Part shown: positions 36,501 to 44,548 of the stretch, in pieces
Numbering within the stretch: the stretch's first letter is position 1
Layout: every line of letters starts with the position of its first letter
Assembly: GCA_030068075.1 (NCBI GenBank)
Contig: CM057825.1
Coordinates: forward strand, 122,857,239-122,921,238
Direction of reading: 5' to 3'
DNA length: 64,000 nucleotides
Origin: Paguma larvata
Lineage: Eukaryota > Chordata > Mammalia > Carnivora > Viverridae
Translations under genes and position numbers: made by a program
Notes under the pieces: generated by a model
What the model saw: only the letters and a program-made list of their open reading frames with translations
Told to the model about the DNA's origin: nothing
The model's database searches: none

Positions 36501-39500
36501 TCAAGAAAAGCACAAGGGCTCCTTGACTTTGGTCCTCATTTAAATAAACCCTATATGTCATGGCAGGATATGGAGAACTCCCCACACCTGTGTGCCTGTT
36601 TCTGTTCCTCAAGCTGAATGTACTGTAATGGTGCTCATTTTTTATATATTGTGCAAAGTTATATAAAAATAGAAGTAAAGTTCCTGTCTCTTTTTTTTGA
36701 CAATCCATTCACAAAATGGTTGACTAAATTCGTTCATATACAAAAGCTAATTCTCTGGTGTGAGTTTGTATCTCTCTGTTCTGCAAACATTATTTGTAAA
36801 AACACCCGTACTTCAGACAGAGTATTCTATGGACAGGATTGGAGGGGTTGGACAACGTTTGAAGTGGTGGAAAGCTCCGGGGGCAGAGGAAACAAGCTCT
36901 CCAGCAAAAGTAGTTGTCTTCCCTTTGTAAAATCACCATAAACACCCCAGCCCTTTCAATAAGAGCATCAGAGGGTCAGCGGAGGCCCTCTGAGTTCTAT
37001 GGACGGTGTCCTTTTTCCTCCTCTGCTCATCTTCTGGAAGAATCACCCCAAGAAGATCATTGGTCCACTACCCTGGCATTCATAACAGCAGGAGGAGAAA
37101 CCCTCAAGGGCTAATCTTATCGCTTTGATTATTTAGTCCTTCCCTTCTTTCCTTGGGAGCTGGGAGATGCTGTGGTGGTGAGAGCCATGAAGTCTAAGAG
37201 TGAAAGTAACACAGACTGACTACGAAGGTCTCTCATGCAGAACTGCACTCCTCTACACACGCTGACAGCTCCCAAACCATGACCAACAAAAATATGTTTG
37301 GTTTGTTCCACTAAGATTTTTTTAAAAGTTTATTTCATTATCAACGGTTTTTTTGCTCCCCCACAAAAATCCAGAGTTTTCTATTACAAAGTCAGAAGGC
37401 TGGAAACGCTGGCCCTCATTCACACATGGAAACAGCTGGCTGTGGTTGTGAAGCAGTTGCCCCCGTTCGAATAGCCGCGTGAGCTCTTCTTTACCGTAGT
37501 CCCTAGTGCTTCCTACTGCCACATACTGACCTGCTTCCCTCAGTTACATTACCACCTGGCCCCTGTGCTCAGTCAAGTTTGTGACTGCTAGGCAAAGGGG
37601 AAGTAAACAAAACTCCACATAAAGTTCACTTCGTTCCACCTCCCAAACCATGTGGATTCTACAAAACTCTGGCAGGTGTGTCGGCCCCCGTGGTAAGCTC
37701 AGCCCTGTTCACTGACCTGTCCGTATACATGCCACGCTGACCAGCCACCACTCCGGGAGTCGAGGGAGCACCAGCATCATCCTGTCCCCAGGCTGAAGGC
37801 TACACATGTCCTTGAGCACATTAGCTGCCTTCCTGGACTGCTCCCCCAGCTCCTCAAAGTTCCACTTGACCTCTGCTCCTGTGCCATTGACCCACCAGAA
37901 TGCAGGGATTGGGGGCCGGTGTCCAGCCTAGATGGCGGTGTAGGCAGAAAAGAAACAGAAAACATCTGTTGACCATTTTTTTTGCTTGTTGTTGTTTTAT
38001 TTAATTTTGTTTTGATAGAGTTCAAATTCAACAGTGTTCAAATTCAAAACCATACGGAAAGATGCATTGAGAGGGTTACTCCCATCCTTAAGCCCATCTG
38101 CGCTGCTCCTCACTTCACCAGCTCAATGAGTAACCAATATTATTAGGTTCTTGCATATCTGTTCAGTGTTTCTTTAGGCAAACGTTAAGTATATTCTGTG
38201 TTCCACATCACCTTTAATGCAGAAGACAGCATTTGAGTCCTAATGTTTTGTGCCCCCTTTTTTTTGAGATATAAATCTCATACCATGAAGTTCTCTATGC
38301 TGAAGTGCACAATTCAGTGGTTTTTAGTGTTTTTACAAAGGGGTGCGATCATTGCCACTATGTAATTTTCATCATTCTAAAAAGAAACCCTGTACAGATT
38401 AGCAGTCACTTCCTCTTCTCCCCTCTCCCCAGCCCTTGCCAACCACTCATCTCCATTTGTCTCTCTGGATTTTCCCATTCTGGGTATTTCATATGGATGG
38501 AAACAGAATATGTGCCAACCGCACTAGCTGGAAAGACGATTCTTTCCCCACTGAATTTGCTTGGCACTTCTGTTGAAAATCAACTGACCATAGATTTAGG
38601 AGTTTATTTCTGGACTCTCTATTCTATTCCATCCATCCTTATCTAGCCCTATACCATTGTAACACTTTTTTTTTTCCTCACACAGGAAAAAATACACAGT
38701 TATTACTGTAACTTTCTAGCAGAGTTTGAAATAGGGAAGTGTGAGTCCTCCCAGACTGTATTTCTTTTTCAAGACTATGAATGTTATTATGGGTCCCTTG
38801 CCTTTCCACAAGAATTTTTGGACAAGATTTGAGCAAACAAGTACCCTGATTTCTCCATAAAGATTATATTGAGCATCTAGATCAATTAGAGATGTGTTAT
38901 CATTTTTGTGCAACTTTATAATTTCTTCTTCAAGCGCAATCAAGTTTAAAAACCTACAGTTCAACTTTATAAAAGGCAGACCTCAGTGTCGCCTGGGTGG
39001 CTTAGTCGGTTGAGCATCTGACTTCACCTCAGGTCATGATCTCCCTGCTTGTGGGTTCGAGCCCCAAGTCAGGTTCTGTGCTGACATATCAGAGCCTGGG
39101 GCCTGCTTCAGATTATGTATCTCCCTCTCTCTATGCCCCTCCCCCACCAGAATCTCTATCTCTCTAAAATAGATAAACATTAAAAAAAAACTTTTTTAAA
39201 AAGGCAGACTTCAGGTAATCTACTAAGTGCAGACACAATGTAAAGGTTAACCTTTCTGGCAGTCCTCATTATCTAAATGTTGAAGTTCATCAGATGTGTT
39301 TAAACTCTTCCCATAATTGTCATGGGGGATAGGTTATTTTTGAATGATGAGGTGATATCTCAGCGGCATTCTTACGGAGATTTAGCCAAATTTTTAATAA
39401 ACACTACCTGAGCTATTCCAGCCTTTGGTTAGTTTCCAGAATTTTAAAAAGTAGATTATGGGGGCGCCTGGGTGGCTAAGTCGGTTAAGCGGCCAACTTT

Positions 39501-40958
39501 AGCTCAGGTCATGATCTCACGGTCTTTGAGTTCGAGTCCCGCATAGGGCTCTGTGCTGACAGCTCAGAGCCTGGAGCCTGCTTCAGATCCTGTATCTCTC
39601 TCTCTCTTCCCTTCCCTTGCTCATGCTCTGTTTCTATGTCTCTCAAAAATAAAATAAAAATGCTAAAAAAAAAAATTAAAAAAAAAGTAGATTCTGACAA
39701 TTTTTCCAAGGTGTTTCATTGTTGCTGCTTTTATAGAGGATAAGATTTTAGCAAAAACCCTTATTCCACCATTTTTGCTGATGTAACTGTTTGTATTCAT
39801 CATTAAGATAAATCTTCTAAGGACAATTCCAGGTTGGAAAAAGAGCTCAGAATCTGTAGATAGGAATGGGGCGCCTCGGCTCCATCTCCTACATATGCTT
39901 CCCAGGACACAGATGGTAGGACTCCCATTTTAGAGATGAGAAAACTAAAGATGAAAAAATATAGGTGAAAAAAATCCAAAGAGCATGGTGCATTTATCCA
40001 AGGTCACTCTTCAAGTGGATGAACCATGTCTTTCTAACTGCAAAGCCACCTTCATACTGTGCCATATCCACCAACAGTGTACTTTTAGTGAATTCACTAC
40101 GGTGCTAGTTTCCTCATTGTTTTTCTTAAACTAGCACTTCTTAAAATTAACATAAATAAATTGCCTTGAGATAGATTATATTCTCCTGCTAGAAATACAA
40201 AGTTAGCACCTTTAACATACATAAAAAGTGAACTATAAAACGCAGAGAGAGACATGACAGACACATAAGGAAGGGAAAGTAAAGAAGGAAGTATATGCAC
40301 ACAGACACACAAAGAAACCGAAATAATCTTAATTCAATTCTACATATCTGCTGTGATCTGTGAAAAGCTTGGAGCCTCAGCCAAGTTCTCTCCTCATTTA
40401 AAAGGAAAGTACACAACAGTGAGACAGATATTAACGACAGAGTAGATTCAAAACAACGCTTTCTCCTTCACTTGATCAGAATGACTGGAAGGGAATCAAA
40501 GGGGGCGTAACTATCTCACTGTGGGATTTAGGTTCAGAAATATGAGACACATCAGAGATTGGACAAGGTGTATAAGGCTCATGAAACTTGAACATAGTTT
40601 TTCCCTTAAGGCTTAAATGCTAACAGTTTAAGTTTTAGGACTTGCAAAATACACAGGTAAAATGTCCACCTATCCTATACCCTTCAGTCACACTGAGGTA
40701 CCAGAGGGCACCCTTTGATGCCCAAGATGGACACTAGGACACAGTAGGCCTCACCTTTTCTAGCTGACTCCACATGTCCAGTACATCGTGGGCAAAGTTG
40801 AAGTACTCAGGCACTGGCTGCCTCCCCAGGCTGATGGCTTCCCAGGTGGCCACAATCTTCTGAGGGTCAGGTAGAGGTGGTGGCTGCCCGTGAGGCCCAC
40901 ACAATCCCTGGGCACTCCTCAGCACCTTGAGGACCCGTCCTCTTAGCCACGGCATCAT
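19035..40958 (-). CDS. ACSM5: ACSM5, acyl-CoA synthetase medium-chain family member 5 (13 coding exons, complete)
   Basis: The joined coding exons, in transcript order, are 40958-40755, 37927-37717, 35179-34972, 33030-32887, 30489-30336, 27709-27630, 26074-25951, 25351-25271, 25130-25029, 22240-22113, 22025-21926, 19658-19539 and 19145-19035. They total 1767 bases and encode 588 residues. All introns are GT/AG and the phases agree. The product is an ANL-superfamily enzyme of the mitochondrial matrix that uses ATP to adenylate a medium-chain or aromatic carboxylate and transfers it to CoA. Seen motifs are an Arg-rich N-terminus (targeting peptide), the ATP-binding [27 protein letters not shown] at an exon junction, and the C-terminal catalytic Lys in KTVSGKIQR (about residue 566). 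The protein matches human ACSM5 along its length apart from the last 11 residues, which make it about nine longer. ACSM2A/B are the closest alternatives, but the N-terminus and the PDILT neighbour favour ACSM5. Confidence 0.95.
19539..19658 (-). CDS. ACSM5: ACSM5 coding exon 12 (residues 513-552)
   Basis: Acceptor TTTTCCTGGCAG, donor AGGAAG|GTAAAC, 120 bases, phase 0 at both ends. It encodes [20 protein letters not shown] and [18 protein letters not shown]. The pyrimidine tract of the acceptor is largely a (TTTTG)n repeat. Confidence 0.93.
19659..19695 (+). repeat. (AAAAC)n next to ACSM5 coding exon 12 acceptor
   Basis: Reads (TTTTG)n on the ACSM5 strand and supplies most of the pyrimidine tract, ending TTTTCCTGGCAG. 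Confidence 0.9.
19696..20670. other. ACSM5 intron 11, mostly unassigned
   Basis: No exon found. 20470-20560 resembles an antisense MIR (TACTGAGTACCTTCTACATG). Confidence 0.5.
20682..20844 (-). mobile_element. CanSINE, shortened, in ACSM5 intron 11
   Basis: Flanked by TGGCCTCAAAG (20671-20681) and TGGGCTCAAAG (20845-20855). It has diverged and lost part of its body. Confidence 0.87.
20855..21270. mobile_element. MER5-like (hAT-Charlie) copy split by a SINE
   Basis: The outer parts (GGGCATCAGGACCAGTCGGA and GAAGTCCAGGACCCAGATGA…AATCACTC) look like MER5. 20974-21190 is a SINE. Confidence 0.45.
20974..21190 (-). mobile_element. CanSINE inside a MER5-like element, ACSM5 intron 11
   Basis: Flanked by TAGAAATTTGCATT (20960-20973) and TAGAAATTTGTATT (21191-21204). 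The surrounding DNA on both sides looks like a hAT-type MER5 copy. Confidence 0.9.
21271..21925. other. ACSM5 intron 11 near coding exon 11, unassigned
   Basis: Nothing recognised; no splice-like exon with homology. Confidence 0.5.
21926..22025 (-). CDS. ACSM5: ACSM5 coding exon 11 (residues 479-512)
   Basis: Acceptor TCTTCCAG, donor GGGGAG|GTAACT, 100 bases. Joined to the previous exon it gives [20 protein letters not shown], the start of the C-terminal domain. Intron 10 is only 87 bases. Confidence 0.94.
22113..22240 (-). CDS. ACSM5: ACSM5 coding exon 10 with TGDRA motif (residues 437-479)
   Basis: Acceptor GTCTTGCAG, donor TCAGG|GTAAAG, 128 bases. It carries the TGDRA motif, whose Asp contacts the ribose in this family, and [17 protein letters not shown], the hinge region before the mobile C-terminal domain. 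Confidence 0.94.
22660..23760 (+). mobile_element. Old L1M 3' end with ORF2 remnant and inserted SINE, ACSM5 intron 9
   Basis: GGGATTGACTGCAAAGGGGC and TTCTGGGGTGATAAAAATGT are typical of old L1M 3' UTRs. 23330-23760 looks like heavily decayed ORF2. A CanSINE sits at about 22856-23050. Borders are approximate. Confidence 0.65.
22856..23050 (+). mobile_element. CanSINE in ACSM5 intron 9
   Basis: The head GGGCTCCTGGGTGGCTCAG and the body CAGATTCTGTGTCTCCC are seen, and it ends in an A/T-rich tail. No certain duplication. Confidence 0.85.
23761..24800. other. ACSM5 intron 9, unassigned plus one MER5-like copy
   Basis: 24360-24500 has the MER5 look (GGTTCTCAGCCATGGCGGCA … AATGTGCAACCAATG). The remainder is unassigned. 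Confidence 0.45.
24800..25010 (+). mobile_element. MIR in ACSM5 intron 9
   Basis: GCTTGGCCTTGGATAAGTCA, CTACCTCATGCAGTTATTGC, ACACAATGCTTGGCACACAG. It ends about 20 bases from coding exon 9. Confidence 0.75.
25029..25130 (-). CDS. ACSM5: ACSM5 coding exon 9 (residues 403-436)
   Basis: Acceptor TCTGCCAG, donor TATTTG|GTAAGTG, 102 bases, phase 0 at both ends. It encodes [20 protein letters not shown] followed by [14 protein letters not shown]. Confidence 0.93.
25271..25351 (-). CDS. ACSM5: ACSM5 coding exon 8 (residues 376-402)
   Basis: Acceptor TCTCTCCAG, donor GTGCAG|GTAGG, 81 bases, phase 0 at both ends. It encodes [20 protein letters not shown] and SPPYDVQ. Intron 8 to the next exon is only 140 bases. 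Confidence 0.93.
25352..25950. other. ACSM5 intron 7
   Basis: A CT-rich run at 25430-25525. No exon or clear repeat otherwise. Confidence 0.5.
25951..26074 (-). CDS. ACSM5: ACSM5 coding exon 7 (residues 334-375)
   Basis: Donor GAAACA|GTGAGTG, 124 bases. It encodes [20 protein letters not shown] and the nucleotide-binding motif EGYGQSET. The acceptor CCGAGAAAG has a poor pyrimidine tract; the best tract (TTGTTTTCC) is a few bases further up. The reading frame and homology still fix the border. Confidence 0.93.
26075..27339. other. ACSM5 intron 6, unassigned
   Basis: No exon found. An 83-codon minus-strand frame at 26866-26615 has no recognised relation. Confidence 0.5.
27340..27535. repeat. 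Compound TA/GT/GA microsatellite in ACSM5 intron 6
   Basis: Alternating purine-pyrimidine TATATGTG-type repeats, then a (TA)n block and a (GA)n block (27507-27530). It starts about 95 bases from the exon 6 donor. Confidence 0.93.
27630..27709 (-). CDS. ACSM5: ACSM5 coding exon 6 (residues 308-334)
   Basis: Acceptor TTGTTTAG, donor GACCAG|GTAAAG, 80 bases. It encodes [20 protein letters not shown] and VQEDLTR. A long TA/GT/GA microsatellite begins about 100 bases past its donor in intron 6. Confidence 0.93.
27790..29000 (+). mobile_element. MLT1-like LTR split by L1M, which is split by a SINE
   Basis: 27830-28212 (ending CCCCAGTCAAGC…GATGTCTATC) and 28865-29000 (CTTGACTGCAACCTCATGAC … GAGATAATAAATTTTGCTCC) are two halves of one LTR of MaLR type. 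28213-28864 is an antisense old L1M with the SINE 28554-28723 in it. Only the outer family name is uncertain. Confidence 0.65.
28554..28723 (-). mobile_element. CanSINE inside old L1M, ACSM5 intron 5
   Basis: Flanked by TGTCATTTCTTCTTTTT (28537-28553) and TGTCATTCCTTCTTTTT (28724-28740). The middle is shortened. Confidence 0.88.
28979..29111 (+). repeat. Degenerate tandem duplication
   Basis: CTACAACAGATAAC occurs at about 28981 and 29056, each followed by AGGGACAAG-type text and TTGGCTG/CTGGCTG. Two diverged copies of about 60-70 bases. Confidence 0.6.
29165..29365 (-). mobile_element. MIR in ACSM5 intron 5
   Basis: CTCTGTGCCAGGCCCCATGC, CAGATGAAGAAACTGAGGCT. Confidence 0.75.
29366..29830. 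other. ACSM5 intron 5, unassigned
   Basis: Nothing recognised. Confidence 0.5.
29846..30075 (-). mobile_element. Near-consensus CanSINE with long poly(A), ACSM5 intron 5
   Basis: Flanked by the exact 15-bp repeat AGCCATTTAGTTTAA (29831-29845 and 30076-30090). On the minus strand it has intact A and B boxes, a near-perfect feline body and an A tail of about 27 bases, so it is one of the youngest insertions here. Confidence 0.94.
30163..30272 (-). mobile_element. Old short CanSINE/tRNA-derived fragment
   Basis: Only the tRNA-like half remains (ACTCACAACCCTGAGATCAA and GAGCCAGCCAGGCATCCCC). It is only about 60 bases from ACSM5 coding exon 5. Confidence 0.75.
30336..30489 (-). CDS. ACSM5: ACSM5 coding exon 5 (residues 256-307)
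   Basis: Acceptor TTTTTGGCAG, donor CTAAAT|GTAAGA, 154 bases, ending in phase 0. It encodes [20 protein letters not shown] and [13 protein letters not shown]. An alternative acceptor four bases further in (GGCAGGCAG) would shift the frame, so the upstream one is chosen. Confidence 0.94.
30780..31140. repeat. Ancient dispersed element, family unsure
   Basis: TTTATTCAGCACTTATTCAG, GAGGAGCTTACAGTTTAGTA and a downstream GGGCTGAGTGAGATGTAAAT follow a layout seen again at 50645-50890 and 52985-53470. Confidence 0.45.
31862..32464 (+). mobile_element. Old L1M 3' end inserted in L2
   Basis: The text TGTATGATCCAGCAATTCCA through ATTATGCTAAGTGAAATGAG is the C-terminal ORF2 and 3' UTR of an old L1. 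It is heavily mutated. Confidence 0.75.
32562..32782 (-). mobile_element. CanSINE inserted in L2
   Basis: Flanked by the exact 19-bp repeat TGTTAGCTCTCTGACCTCA at 32543-32561 and 32783-32801. It ends about 105 bases from coding exon 4. Confidence 0.94.
32887..33030 (-). CDS. ACSM5: ACSM5 coding exon 4 with ATP-binding loop (residues 208-256)
   Basis: Acceptor TTTTACAG, donor GGAAG|GTACC, 144 bases, phase 2 at both ends. It holds the adenylate-forming signature [16 protein letters not shown], the phosphate-binding loop of the family, intact here. The exon lies just downstream in the gene of an L2/L1/SINE cluster in intron 4. Confidence 0.94.
33120..33300 (-). mobile_element. MIR in ACSM5 intron 3
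   Basis: GTGGGGTAGGTACTATCATT and GGAAGCTGAGGCTCCAGAAC. Confidence 0.65.
33470..33800. mobile_element. Two MER5-like (hAT-Charlie) MITEs
   Basis: 33475-33675 starts CACTGGTTCTCAATCAGTGG and ends AAAATTGAGAATCACTGG, an inverted terminal pair. 33680-33800 is a second related piece. Confidence 0.65.
33801..34400. other. ACSM5 intron 3, A/T-rich and unassigned
   Basis: No exon or repeat named. Confidence 0.5.
34400..34650 (+). mobile_element. MIR in ACSM5 intron 3
   Basis: ATCAGTTTCCTCACCTGTAA, ACAATGCCTAGCATACACTA. Confidence 0.7.
34972..35179 (-). CDS. ACSM5: ACSM5 coding exon 3 (residues 139-208)
   Basis: Acceptor GGTTCCAG, donor CTCCG|GTAAGT, 208 bases, leaving phase 2. It encodes [20 protein letters not shown] and continues to the conserved [11 protein letters not shown]. 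Confidence 0.94.
35325..35590 (-). mobile_element. MIR in ACSM5 intron 2
   Basis: TTTAATTCTCACAACCCTGG, AACTTGCCCAAGATCACATG. About 40 extra bases split the core. Confidence 0.7.
35591..37716. other. ACSM5 intron 2, unassigned
   Basis: Several frames of 100-130 codons, none with a recognised domain or splice context. Confidence 0.5.
37717..37927 (-). CDS. ACSM5: ACSM5 coding exon 2 (residues 69-139)
   Basis: Acceptor CATCTAG, donor ACAG|GTCAGTG, 211 bases, leaving phase 1. The translation includes [20 protein letters not shown] and [18 protein letters not shown], the N-terminal substrate-side part of the synthetase fold. Confidence 0.93.
38230..38965 (-). mobile_element. Old L1M, 3' UTR and ORF2 remnant, ACSM5 intron 1
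   Basis: On the minus strand a decayed ORF2 stretch reads [11 protein letters not shown] near 38720-38750, followed by antisense 3' UTR sequence with the usual CCCTCTCCCCAGCCCTTGCC. It is broken by stops. Confidence 0.65.
38987..39198 (+). mobile_element. CanSINE in ACSM5 intron 1
   Basis: Flanked by AAAAGGCAGACCTCAG (38971-38986) and AAAAGGCAGACTTCAG (39199-39214), one mismatch. Confidence 0.92.
39458..39681 (+). mobile_element. CanSINE in ACSM5 intron 1
   Basis: Starts GGGGGCGCCTGGGTGGC and is flanked by AAAAAGTAGATT at 39446-39457 and 39682-39693. It is near consensus. Confidence 0.93.
39694..40754. other. ACSM5 intron 1, unassigned
   Basis: 39890-40080 has weak MIR-like text (TTTTAGAGATGAGAAAACTA). 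Nothing else named. Confidence 0.45.
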
Positions 40959-40973
40959 GTTATTGCCTCTCGC
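40755..40973 (-). CDS. ACSM5: ACSM5 first coding exon (residues 1-68)
   Basis: The exon follows a pyrimidine-rich acceptor ending GACAG and ends at AAAAG|GTGAGG. Fifteen bases of 5' UTR precede the ATG at 40958-40956. The first residues [18 protein letters not shown] are basic and free of acidic residues, as expected for a mitochondrial presequence. The exon then carries the conserved [15 protein letters not shown] stretch. A second Met follows the first, so initiation at either is possible. Phase at the donor is 0. Confidence 0.93.
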
Positions 40974-41300
40974 CTGTCACCAAAGAGAAGAGATAGAGCA
41001 TCATCCTCATTTCTGGGCTTTGTGGAGAGACTGGCCTGAGAAGAAACCTGTCATCAGCCCTGAAGGTGACTATAGCACACAGTGACCAGAAACAGAGTCT
41101 TGGAACTCAGTCTTAATTCCACCATGTGATTTTGGTCATTGTTTTCCCTCTGAGCCTGAGGTCCATCCCTTCCACCTCTCACCGCCTGTGGATCTGTGGG
41201 GGTCTGAGGTCAGTAACTCAGGGCCCACTTCCCAAGACTTCCCAAGCCCACTTTCCCAAGATAAATCCTGAACTAGCCTGACAAAGCCAAGGAAAGCTTT
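40974..41300. other. Intron before ACSM5 coding exon 1
   Basis: No feature beyond the splice acceptor. Confidence 0.5.
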
Positions 41301-41479
41301 AGGGCAACACTGCAAAACAGAAATATATTGTGAGCCACACCTGTAATGTACAATTTTCTAGTAGCTTCATTTGAAAAAAAAAAAAAAAAAAGGATCGAAA
41401 TGAATTATAACAATATTTTACTTAATCAGTGTGAAAGGTGAAATAAAATGGGGTCATTTATGTCAAGGGGTTTTAAAAT

Positions 41480-41895
41480 GAGTCAGGAAGCCATTCAGGA
41501 GGTTGCCCTTAATGCCCTCACCTCACCAGTGGAACCATGAACTTTTGAACCCAGCTAAACCACAAATATTCCAAGGGCTCAGCCTGAATACCTGTTACAG
41601 TAAGGCATTTGTTTAGTGATAGCCTTAGCAATCAATTATATTCAGTCAAGGTTAGTTTTCTGCAGCCAACATCAACCAAAATTCTTTGTTAGCAATATAT
41701 ACAAGCATCCGTTTTGTCTTTAAAAACCCTTGCCTTTTGTTCCCTGGAGTGGAGGTTGGGGCACTATTTGGGATCCTGCCCTAATCTGTGTTCTCTGAAT
41801 TGTAATTCTGAGACCCCAAAAAACATTTCTTTTTTTCTTCTTCTTCTTATTTTAGCTTTGCCTCTATTCTCGGTCAACACCAGCTATATTGTATA
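41480..41895 (+). mobile_element. Probable LTR inserted in an older DNA repeat
   Basis: TCTTTAAAAACCCTTGCCTT (TATA-like), GAGTGGAGGTTGGGGCACTA and TCTATTCTCGGTCAACACCA resemble an ERV LTR promoter and end. The sequence on either side (41300-41480 and 41895-42110) appears to be one older element. Confidence 0.4.
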
Positions 41896-42124
41896 AATTC
41901 AACATGTAATTAACGTAAAAAGAAATTACTAAAGAGATATTTTACGTTTTGGAGGGATGGGGTGGGGGGGTATTATCCTCACAATCCGGTATGTATTTTA
42001 CACTTACAAGCACACCACAGTTTGCACAAGCCACGTTTCAGGGGCTCAACAGCTGCAAGTGGCTAGTGGCTACCGTATTGGACAGGGCAATTATCGGTGT
42101 CTTGCTACTTGAAGTCTGGTCTAT

Positions 42125-42265
42125 GGGATAGCAGCATCAGCAATCCCTGGGGGCTTGGGACAACTGCAGAACCGCAGACTGCACCCTAAATGTGTGGAAT
42201 TAGAATCCGCACTTTAACAGGAGCCTGAGTGAGGTGTGTGCACTTGGAAGTGTGAGAAGCAGCGG
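42125..42265. mobile_element. MER5-like MITE
   Basis: ATCAGCAATCCCTGGGGGCT, TAGAATCCGCACTTTAACAG. Confidence 0.55.
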
Positions 42266-42354
42266 CCTAGAGGCTGCATCCCCAGAGGCAGTTTCTTTCC
42301 ACCACACTCCTCTTGGTCATATTAATAGTAACAAAACATGGTAATATCACTGCC

Positions 42355-42668
42355 AGAGACTAAACGTTTGAGCTCCCCACCCCTAGACACTTTTATTAAA
42401 TCCTAACCCCCAATGCGATGGGAGCAGGGAGGTGGAGGCCTTTGGGAGGTGATTAGGTCCTGGGACTCCAGAGAGCTGGTTCACCCCTTCTGCCTGGTAA
42501 GGACATACAGACCTGCTTTGTCAGACCCGCCTGGTCTGTGAACCAGGAAGCGGGCTCTCACCAGACACAGAAACTGCCTGCCACACTTTGATCTTGGACT
42601 TCCCAGTCCCTAGATCTGTGAGAAATAAATGTTATTTAAACCACAGCTGCCAAACGGACTGAGACAAT
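42355..42668 (+). mobile_element. MaLR-type LTR fragment upstream of ACSM5 exon 1
   Basis: AATCCTAACCCCCAATGCGA, TTTGGGAGGTGATTAGG, TGATCTTGGACTTCCCAG and GTGAGAAATAAATGTTATTT follow an MLT1/MST-like LTR. Confidence 0.7.
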
Positions 42669-42689
42669 AACCAACAATAATAACGTGTC

Positions 42690-42870
42690 ACAAGAACAAG
42701 AAGAACAATTATAACAGCCATCTACAGAAGGCTTCCCATGTACCAAGCAAGCATTTGGAAGGTGCTTTGTAGATGTGATTTCCTTAAATCCTTACAACTT
42801 TATGATGTAAGCGTTATTTTCTCTGTTTTACAGATAAAGACAGTGAGGCTTAAAGAAGACAAGTGACTTG
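42690..42870 (-). mobile_element. MIR
   Basis: TTTTACAGATAAAGACAGTG, GGCTTAAAGAAGACAAGTGA. Confidence 0.7.
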
Positions 42871-43146
42871 CAGGTCTCAACTCCTCAACTCTCAAAAGGC
42901 CTAGGCCCCAGGCTCTGTTGTGGCCGCCAGCCCTGGGGCTCAGACTCCCCTTCTCTGACCCTTTCCCCCATCCCTCACCTCTCCTGAACTCTGCCCCAAG
43001 CCTCTTCCTCTGCCTCCCACACCTGGCTTCTTCCGCCCCTTGACAGCTTTTAATTAGAATTCCCAGGCCTCCTTTCCAAGGGCCCAAGGCCATTTCAGGC
43101 ATGCCCCTTCTGATACCTGTCCTTGAAAGATTCATCTCTACAGTAC

Positions 43147-43270
43147 CTTGCTCCTGAACCCAAGAAATGCAAAGGGGCTTCCGTGTTCTGCTTCAGCTGA
43201 ATACAGGCCTTAATGCCTATAAACATCCGGGTTCCTCCAGGCCTGCTGGAGAAGGCAATCTGCTGACTCA
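43147..43270 (-). promoter_or_regulatory. ACSM5: Candidate ACSM5 promoter and untranslated first exon
   Basis: On the minus strand there is TGAGTCAGCA (43270-43261, AP-1/Maf-like), then a TATA-like GTTTATAGG (43224-43216), and about 70 bases further a splice-donor-like GCAAG|GTACTG with exon end at 43147. A short UTR exon of about 40-50 bases splicing to the acceptor at 40974 would fit. It is inferred from motifs only. Confidence 0.3.
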
Positions 43271-43584
43271 GCCTCCCACAGGGAGGTTTGGCCCCAGATG
43301 CGGCCAAGAGAGAGCAGAGCCAAAGCCAGCAGAGGACAGCGCGACTTCAACTGGCCAGCAAGCCTGAAGCCTGGGAGTGTGGCCCCCGCCAAGTTTTTCT
43401 CAAAGCTCGCAGGGCTGGGAGATTAAACTCCAGCTCTGGTGGAATGTCTTCCCTGAAAATCCGGGTCACCATGTCATCTGTAAAGAAAACAGGAACTTTA
43501 TTATGCTGTAGCAGAAAGGGTACAACAGTGACAATAATATAAGTGGAACCATGTTCCTTTTCTGCCCCAAATCCTCCAAAGCAT

Positions 43585-43745
43585 AGACACAAGAAAGTAC
43601 ATCGGTAGTTGCCTGGGGCTGGGTAGGTGAACAGGGAATGACTGCAAATGGACACTAGGGATCTCTTAGAGGTGACAGAAATGTTTTATATTCGGACTGT
43701 GGTCATGGCTACACAAATCTGTAAATGTACTAAAAAAATAATAAT
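43585..43745 (+). mobile_element. Old L1M 3' UTR fragment
   Basis: GGTAGTTGCCTGGGGCTGGG, GACAGAAATGTTTTATATTC and TCTGTAAATGTACTAAAAAA are characteristic. Confidence 0.6.
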
Positions 43746-43749
43746 AGTA

Positions 43750-44317
43750 ATAATGGCATACTGAATGCATATCATGGTATGTAACAATATATTTTTTAAA
43801 CCTCCTCTGCTTCCCCTCTGGCAGGAAGTCCAAGCCAAAGTCCTGGGAGCAGCTGCAAGGCCCCACGTGATCTCCTGGCTTTCCCCTCCTGCCCCCTTGC
43901 TAGCTCTGTTCCAGCCACACTGGCCTGCCTGCCCTTTGTTCTCCCTGCTGCTGGTAAACTGGATTTCTGAGAGTAAGAGCAAAAATTCTCTTTCTCTTAG
44001 TGTTTGCCAATATCTGTGGTTAAATATTCCCACCATGGCCAAATATCAAGCAACCAAAGTTTTAAAAACCGGCTTGGAAAGTTCCTGATTATTAGGTTGT
44101 CTTTGGTGCGCCCCTGCCAGCTGGCTCCAGCCAGCCCTGCTTCATGCCTTGTGCTCGCAGGCTTCTCTGCCGGGACTTTCCTTCCACAGGGTTCACTGCT
44201 TCACCACTCACACACGGACCCCTAGTCAGCGTGCCTTCTGCCACAGCCCTGACCCCAACTGGAACCTTCTCCCATCTGACACTTCCCACCTCCTTTCTCT
44301 GCTTGATTTTTCTCCTT
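43750..44317. other. ACSM5-PDILT interval, unassigned
   Basis: Nothing recognised. Proximity to ACSM5's putative start makes regulatory content possible. Confidence 0.45.
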
Positions 44318-44332
44318 AGTGTTTATCACTTT

Positions 44333-44548
44333 CTTTTTGAATTTTTTTCCATTTTTATTTAATTTTGAGAGAGAGACAGAGTGTGAGCAGGGGAGGGGCA
44401 GAGAGTGAGGGAGGCACAGAATCCCAAGCAGGCTCCAGACTCCGAGCTGTCAGCACAGAGCCCAACATGGGGCTCAAATCCAAGAACCTGAAGACCATGA
44501 CCTGAACTGAAGTCAGTCACTCAGCTGACTGAGCCACCCAGGTGCCCC
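44333..44548 (-). mobile_element. CanSINE, minus orientation, with exact TSD
   Basis: A tRNA-derived carnivore SINE in reverse orientation, flanked by AGTGTTTATCACTTT at 44318-44332 and 44549-44563. Its duplication ends two bases before the duplication of the neighbouring L1. Confidence 0.93.
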
